Source: GWF2-50-93 sp041666985
Lineage (GTDB): Bacteria; Verrucomicrobiota; Lentisphaeria; Victivallales; GWF2-50-93
DNA length: 10,349 nucleotides
Assembly: GCA_041666985.1 (NCBI GenBank)
Contig: JBAYFV010000112.1
Coordinates: forward strand, 1 to 10,349
Reading direction: 5' to 3'
Shown here: piece by piece, positions 7,098 through 10,349 of the stretch
Layout of the letters: every line of letters starts with the position of its first letter
Position numbering within the stretch: position 1 is the stretch's first letter
Program-made: the position numbers and the translations under genes
Notes under the pieces: model-generated
Database searches by the model: none
The model's input: the letters and a program-made list of their open reading frames with translations, nothing else
Told to the model about the DNA's origin: nothing

Positions 7098-7566
7098 GGG
7101 AACATTTTTGATTGATGATTTACGATTTCAAGACACAACTCAAGAACAGCCCTTGCGGGCCTAACCACTGACAATCCAGGAATCTGTCATTCATAAAGCG
7201 CCTGTTCGCAGTAGGCGAATTTACACGCCGTTATCATTGATGAACGCAAACAATATCCAAGACCTGGACAGGCCGAAACCCGCACCTGCCTTATATTCTA
7301 ACAAATAATAGCATGAGCGGAAGAATAAACAAACATCAATGATGTCGCAGGATGAACTATCTAAAATCATTCACCGTTTATGTTTTTGATTTCGCATTCA
7401 ATATCATGTATGTTTACCGTTGCTGTCCAAAATAAGTCGGGATGGACGAATGGATTGACGGATGATTGGGAAGGATATGAGAAAAGTGACCAGGGGATCA
7501 TATTTTTGAAAATCATCTCCCTTTAACCCGGACACTTTGCCACTTTGAAATAACTTTGGGGAAACA
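7098..7566. other. 469-bp intergenic region with small inverted repeats, no gene
   Basis: No frame here resembles a protein. Small structures are GCCC-TTGC-GGGC (7149-7160), CGCCT...AGGCG (7199-7217), and a 10-bp inverted repeat ATCATTGATG (7233-7242) / CATCAATGAT (7334-7343). The region separates the divergent radical SAM gene and proB, so both promoters should lie here. A TTGACG near 7455 has no well-spaced -10 partner, so no promoter is called. Confidence 0.5.
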
Positions 7567-8682
7567 ATGAATATTGCATCCAGACAGAAAGCCATAAAAA
7601 AGGCGTCAAGCATTATTGTCAAGGTGGGGACACGCCTGCTCACCGACACTTCGCGGATATCCCTGCTGATATCTCAGATAGAAAAACTCCGCGAGAAGAA
7701 ATACAATGTGCTTCTCGTGTCGTCCGGCGCAGTCGGGCTCGGGATGAAAACCCTGGGAATGACCTCAAGACCCAAGAAACTTTCGGAAATACAGGCGCTC
7801 GCCGCCGTCGGGCAGAGCAAACTGATGTCGCTTTATGAAGCCGAGTGCAGGAAATTCGGCTTCCACGCCGCACAGCTCCTGCTTACTGCAGCCGACATTC
7901 AGAACCGTGAACGCCACCTCAACGTCCTCAACTGCATTTACTCGCTCTGGAACGAGAATATTCTCCCTATTGTCAATGAGAACGACTCCGTCTCGGTGGA
8001 TGAACTGAAATTCGGCGACAACGACAGGCTGGCCGCCCTCATCGCCACAATGACGCGTTCAGGACTCACCGTTCTGCTTACGATGGTTGACGGACTCCAT
8101 TCCCTGAAAGACGGCAAGCTCGACAAAAGAATATCTGTCGTTTCAAACCTCTCGGATGAAATAAGGAAGATGGCGACAGGCACGGATGACAGTTCCTTCT
8201 CCGTGGGGGGGATGTCCTCAAAGCTGAGCGCTGCGGAAACTGTGACAAAATCCGGTGAATATCTATGGATCGCCGACGGCAAGGATCCCGAAATCCTTGT
8301 TAAAATAATAAATGCCAAGGACGTGGGAACCCTGTTCCTTCCTGCTTCCGAGAAGCAGATGGATTCGAAAAAACGCTGGTTGTCATTCTTCTCCAAACCT
8401 TCCGGAATAATCATTGTTGACGACGGTGCGGCAAAGGCGCTTTCAAAGAAGGGGGGAAGCCTTCTCCCTTCCGGAATCACCGGGACGGACGGCAACTTCA
8501 ACCGGGGAGACACAGTTGCAATCTGCGACAGGGCCGGAGCCACCATTGCAAAAGGACTGTCGAATTACAGCGACAGGGAAATCGGGAAGATCCTGGGCAG
8601 AAAAAGCTCTGAAGCAAGTGCGATTCTCGGCTATGACGGCGACGAGGAGATTGTCCACAGGAATAACATGGTGCTTTGCTGA
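7567..8682 (+). CDS. proB: Glutamate 5-kinase
   Basis: First step of proline synthesis: phosphorylates L-glutamate with ATP to gamma-glutamyl phosphate in the cytoplasm. It has 371 residues, the normal length for the two-domain form. The amino acid kinase domain (about 13-255) shows VKVGT (18-22), VSSGAVGLG (51-59), IVNENDSVS (135-143), FGDNDRLAA (149-157) and GGMSSKL (214-220). The PUA domain (about 278-357) contains GGSLLPSGI, F-N-RGD-V and the IAKGLSNYS segment. The enzyme is usually feedback-inhibited by proline. GGGGA (7558-7562) lies close to the ATG, only 4 nt away. proA follows 62 bp after the stop, and because the product is labile the two enzymes commonly work as a complex. No proC is in the window. 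Confidence 0.97.
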   Translation: MNIASRQKAIKKASSIIVKVGTRLLTDTSRISLLISQIEKLREKKYNVLLVSSGAVGLGMKTLGMTSRPKKLSEIQALAAVGQSKLMSLYEAECRKFGFHAAQLLLTAADIQNRERHLNVLNCIYSLWNENILPIVNENDSVSVDELKFGDNDRLAALIATMTRSGLTVLLTMVDGLHSLKDGKLDKRISVVSNLSDEIRKMATGTDDSSFSVGGMSSKLSAAETVTKSGEYLWIADGKDPEILVKIINAKDVGTLFLPASEKQMDSKKRWLSFFSKPSGIIIVDDGAAKALSKKGGSLLPSGITGTDGNFNRGDTVAICDRAGATIAKGLSNYSDREIGKILGRKSSEASAILGYDGDEEIVHRNNMVLC

Positions 8683-8705
8683 TTTTTTTCTGCAACAGAA
8701 AAAAA
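8683..8705. other. T-first, A-last hairpin between proB and proA
   Basis: TTTTTTTCTG (8683-8692), loop CAA, CAGAAAAAAA (8696-8705) is a perfect 10-bp stem that starts at the base after the proB stop. The polarity (T-run on the 5' arm, A-run on the 3' arm) is the reverse of an intrinsic terminator and the same as the stem-loop at 1498-1534. It probably does not end transcription. It might tune proB/proA ratios by RNA stability, which is speculative. Confidence 0.5.
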
Positions 8706-8733
8706 ATATATTTGGAATAGAAAATCATAATGC

Positions 8734-8737
8734 AGGA
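8734..8737 (+). promoter_or_regulatory. Ribosome binding site deciding the proA start
   Basis: AGGA lies 7 nt before the ATG at 8745 and inside the reading frame begun at the alternative ATG 8730. The 8730 codon has only a GGAA about 13 nt upstream. Confidence 0.6.
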
Positions 8738-8744
8738 CAAGACA

Positions 8745-10022
8745 ATGAAAAAGACATTTACCGAAGATGAAATGAAGAATACCCTTTTTGAGATGGGGGA
8801 AAAGGCGAAGCTCGCAGCGCATAAACTCTCGACAATGACAAGCTGTGAAAAAAATGACTGCCTGAGGGCTATGGCTGACGCGCTTGAAGCCGAAAGCTCC
8901 AACCTGAAAAAAGAAAATGCAAAAGATCTGGAGCTTGGAAAGAAGTCAGGGCTGTCTCCGGCGATGCTTGACAGGCTCGCGATGACCGACAAAACCATAA
9001 AATCAATGGCCAGCGGGCTGAGGGAGGTTGCCGAACTTGAGGATCCGGTCGGCAAAGAACTCGGCTCCTGGATTCGTCCCAATGAACTGGACATACACAA
9101 GGTCTCAGTGCCAATCGGCGTAATTGCAATTGTTTATGAATCACGTCCCAATGTCACCGTTGACGCTGCCGGCCTTTGCCTGAAAGCGGGGAACGCAGTG
9201 ATCCTCCGCGGAGGAAAAGAGTCCATCAGTTCCAACATTGCGCTGGCGCACTGCCTTACCAGGGCCGGACTCGCATCGGGACTGCCGGACGGAGCGGTTC
9301 AGCTCATTCCCTGGACAGACAGGGTTGCGGTGAACTTAATGCTGAAAATGGACAAGTACATTGACCTTGTCATTCCCCGCGGCGGCGAAAGCCTTATACG
9401 GGCGGTTGTTGAAAATTCGACAATTCCGGTGATAAAACACTACAAGGGGATATGCCATATCTATGTTGACTCCGAAGCCGACACCAACATGGCCCTCAAG
9501 ATCGTCGAGAATGCAAAATGCCAGAGACCGGGTGTCTGCAATGCCGCAGAAACACTTCTCATCCACAGGGACATCGCTGCGAAGTTCGCACCAAAAATCG
9601 CCGCCGTCCTGAAAAAATGCGGGGTTGAGATGCGAGGCGACAGCGAATTCCGCAAACTCGTCCGCGATGCAAAGGCGGCGTCCGAGGAGGACTGGACGAC
9701 AGAATATCTTGATCTGATAATATCAGTCGGGATAGTGCCGACTCTTGACGCCGCAATTGAACATATAAACTCCTACGGTTCAAAACACAGCGATGCGATT
9801 GTGACCCGAAACCAAAGTTCCGCCAAACGTTTCCTCGACGAGGTGGATTCGGCCGTTGTCTATCACAATGCGTCAACACGTTTCACGGACGGCGGAGAAT
9901 TCGGGATGGGCGCTGAAATAGGGATCAGCACGGACAAAATCCACGCCCGCGGCCCTATGGGACTCGCTGAACTCACCTCCTACAAATATATAATATACGG
10001 AAACGGACAGTGCCGGAAATGA
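8745..10022 (+). CDS. proA: Gamma-glutamyl phosphate reductase
   Basis: Second step of proline synthesis: NADPH-dependent reduction of gamma-glutamyl phosphate to glutamate 5-semialdehyde, which cyclises to pyrroline-5-carboxylate. It belongs to the aldehyde dehydrogenase fold. It has 425 residues from this start (430 from the in-frame ATG at 8730). The signature blocks are present, numbered from 8745: VPIGVIAIVYESRPNVTVDA (about 122-141), VILRGGKES (162-170), DLVIPRGGE (217-225), and the catalytic cysteine in QRPGVCNAAET (C265). The C-terminal EFGMGAEIGISTDKIHARGP motif is intact. proB lies directly upstream as an operon partner. The stop TGA overlaps the ATG of the next open frame, which suggests translational coupling. 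Confidence 0.97.
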   Translation: MKKTFTEDEMKNTLFEMGEKAKLAAHKLSTMTSCEKNDCLRAMADALEAESSNLKKENAKDLELGKKSGLSPAMLDRLAMTDKTIKSMASGLREVAELEDPVGKELGSWIRPNELDIHKVSVPIGVIAIVYESRPNVTVDAAGLCLKAGNAVILRGGKESISSNIALAHCLTRAGLASGLPDGAVQLIPWTDRVAVNLMLKMDKYIDLVIPRGGESLIRAVVENSTIPVIKHYKGICHIYVDSEADTNMALKIVENAKCQRPGVCNAAETLLIHRDIAAKFAPKIAAVLKKCGVEMRGDSEFRKLVRDAKAASEEDWTTEYLDLIISVGIVPTLDAAIEHINSYGSKHSDAIVTRNQSSAKRFLDEVDSAVVYHNASTRFTDGGEFGMGAEIGISTDKIHARGPMGLAELTSYKYIIYGNGQCRK

Positions 10023-10349
10023 GTAGAAAAGTGACACCAAGGCAAAAAGCCGCTCATGTGCCCGAGCGAGTAAATAAAACAAAGAGAACGAACAGGAGAT
10101 CATATAAGGTCGCGAAGCATAACAGCAGAGATAGGAATACATACGCAGGACAAAGGAAAAAAGCCACAGATATTCCAGTTTCCAATCGCACAAAGGAAGG
10201 AACTGCCAGGGAGGAAGAACCTTCCCTTGAAAGAATCGAGTTTTGTCGTGACAGATACACATTGATAAACCATGCCACTGCGGGAAAACATTTCATAGCA
10301 TGTTCACACGCTGCAATATACGATGAAATAAGGAATTCCCCTGTCTTTC
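10019..10349 (+). CDS. Hypothetical basic protein, 3' end cut by the window
   Basis: An open frame starts at ATG 10019, overlapping the proA stop as ATGA, and stays open for 110 codons to the window end. I do not recognise it. The first 60 residues are highly basic and polar (19 Lys or Arg, no hydrophobic stretch) and look like a disordered nucleic-acid-binding tail. From about residue 68 the sequence looks more like a folded domain (LERIEFCRDRYTLINHAT, then KHFIACSHAAIYDEI). The overlap with proA, the absence of stops and the change in character argue for a real gene. Against this, there is no strong Shine-Dalgarno, and minus-strand frames here are also open (for example 9873-10262). The basic tail and any enzymatic role are unproven. 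Confidence 0.5.
   Translation, partial: MSRKVTPRQKAAHVPERVNKTKRTNRRSYKVAKHNSRDRNTYAGQRKKATDIPVSNRTKEGTAREEEPSLERIEFCRDRYTLINHATAGKHFIACSHAAIYDEIRNSPVF

Noticed and set aside
7098..7566. Decayed gene or riboswitch upstream of proB
   Set aside because: Only short unrelated inverted repeats are present; no recognisable riboswitch core or protein remnant could be read.
9873..10262. 129-codon minus-strand frame at the right end
   Set aside because: It overlaps the conserved 3' end of proA by about 150 bases and shows no domain. The plus-strand frame at 10019 with its ATGA overlap explains the region better, though not conclusively.

Overview
The window looks like ordinary chromosome from a Gram-negative bacterium of moderate G+C content. 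It carries a lipid A acyltransferase, a GT-C membrane glycosyltransferase, a proline biosynthesis pair, an amino-sugar gene pair, a radical SAM protein and one tRNA. Intergenic palindromic repeats, loose Shine-Dalgarno sites and the general look of the proteins suggest a PVC-group bacterium, perhaps Lentisphaerota. That is an inference from style, not a demonstrated placement. No phage, transposase, CRISPR array or toxin module was seen.

Layout. Bases 1-379 hold no gene. They contain a roughly 112-bp composite palindromic repeat with inverted ends and a second small hairpin repeat. A minus-strand tRNA-Arg(TCT) with an encoded CCA end follows at 380-456. Next come two plus-strand envelope genes: an LpxL/HtrB-type lipid A acyltransferase (570-1490, preceded by a possible 3-codon leader ORF) and a 667-residue polytopic glycosyltransferase (1581-3584). 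A putative promoter near 3671-3700 opens a two-gene unit: nagA (best start 3809, not the longer in-frame 3713) and an Eis-like GNAT acetyltransferase whose start overlaps the nagA end by 11 bp. A second copy of the palindromic repeat core lies in the nagA leader, inside the longer open frame.

On the minus strand and convergent with that unit is a radical SAM protein (5976-7097). It has a CxxxCxxC cluster motif and a C-terminal helix-hairpin-helix. It matches the family called putative DNA modification/repair radical SAM protein, but its usual partner is not in this window. About 470 bp without a recognisable gene follows. Then come proB (7567-8682) and proA (best start 8745, to 10022), the first two steps of proline synthesis from glutamate. 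The proA stop overlaps, as ATGA, the start of an unrecognised very basic open frame that runs off the window end.

Most genes are standard. The points worth a second look are the radical SAM protein without its partner, the repeat absorbed into the nagA open frame, the overlapping 3-codon leader before lpxL, the cut-off gene coupled to proA, and two stem-loops just after stop codons with T-first/A-last polarity, which is the reverse of an intrinsic terminator.
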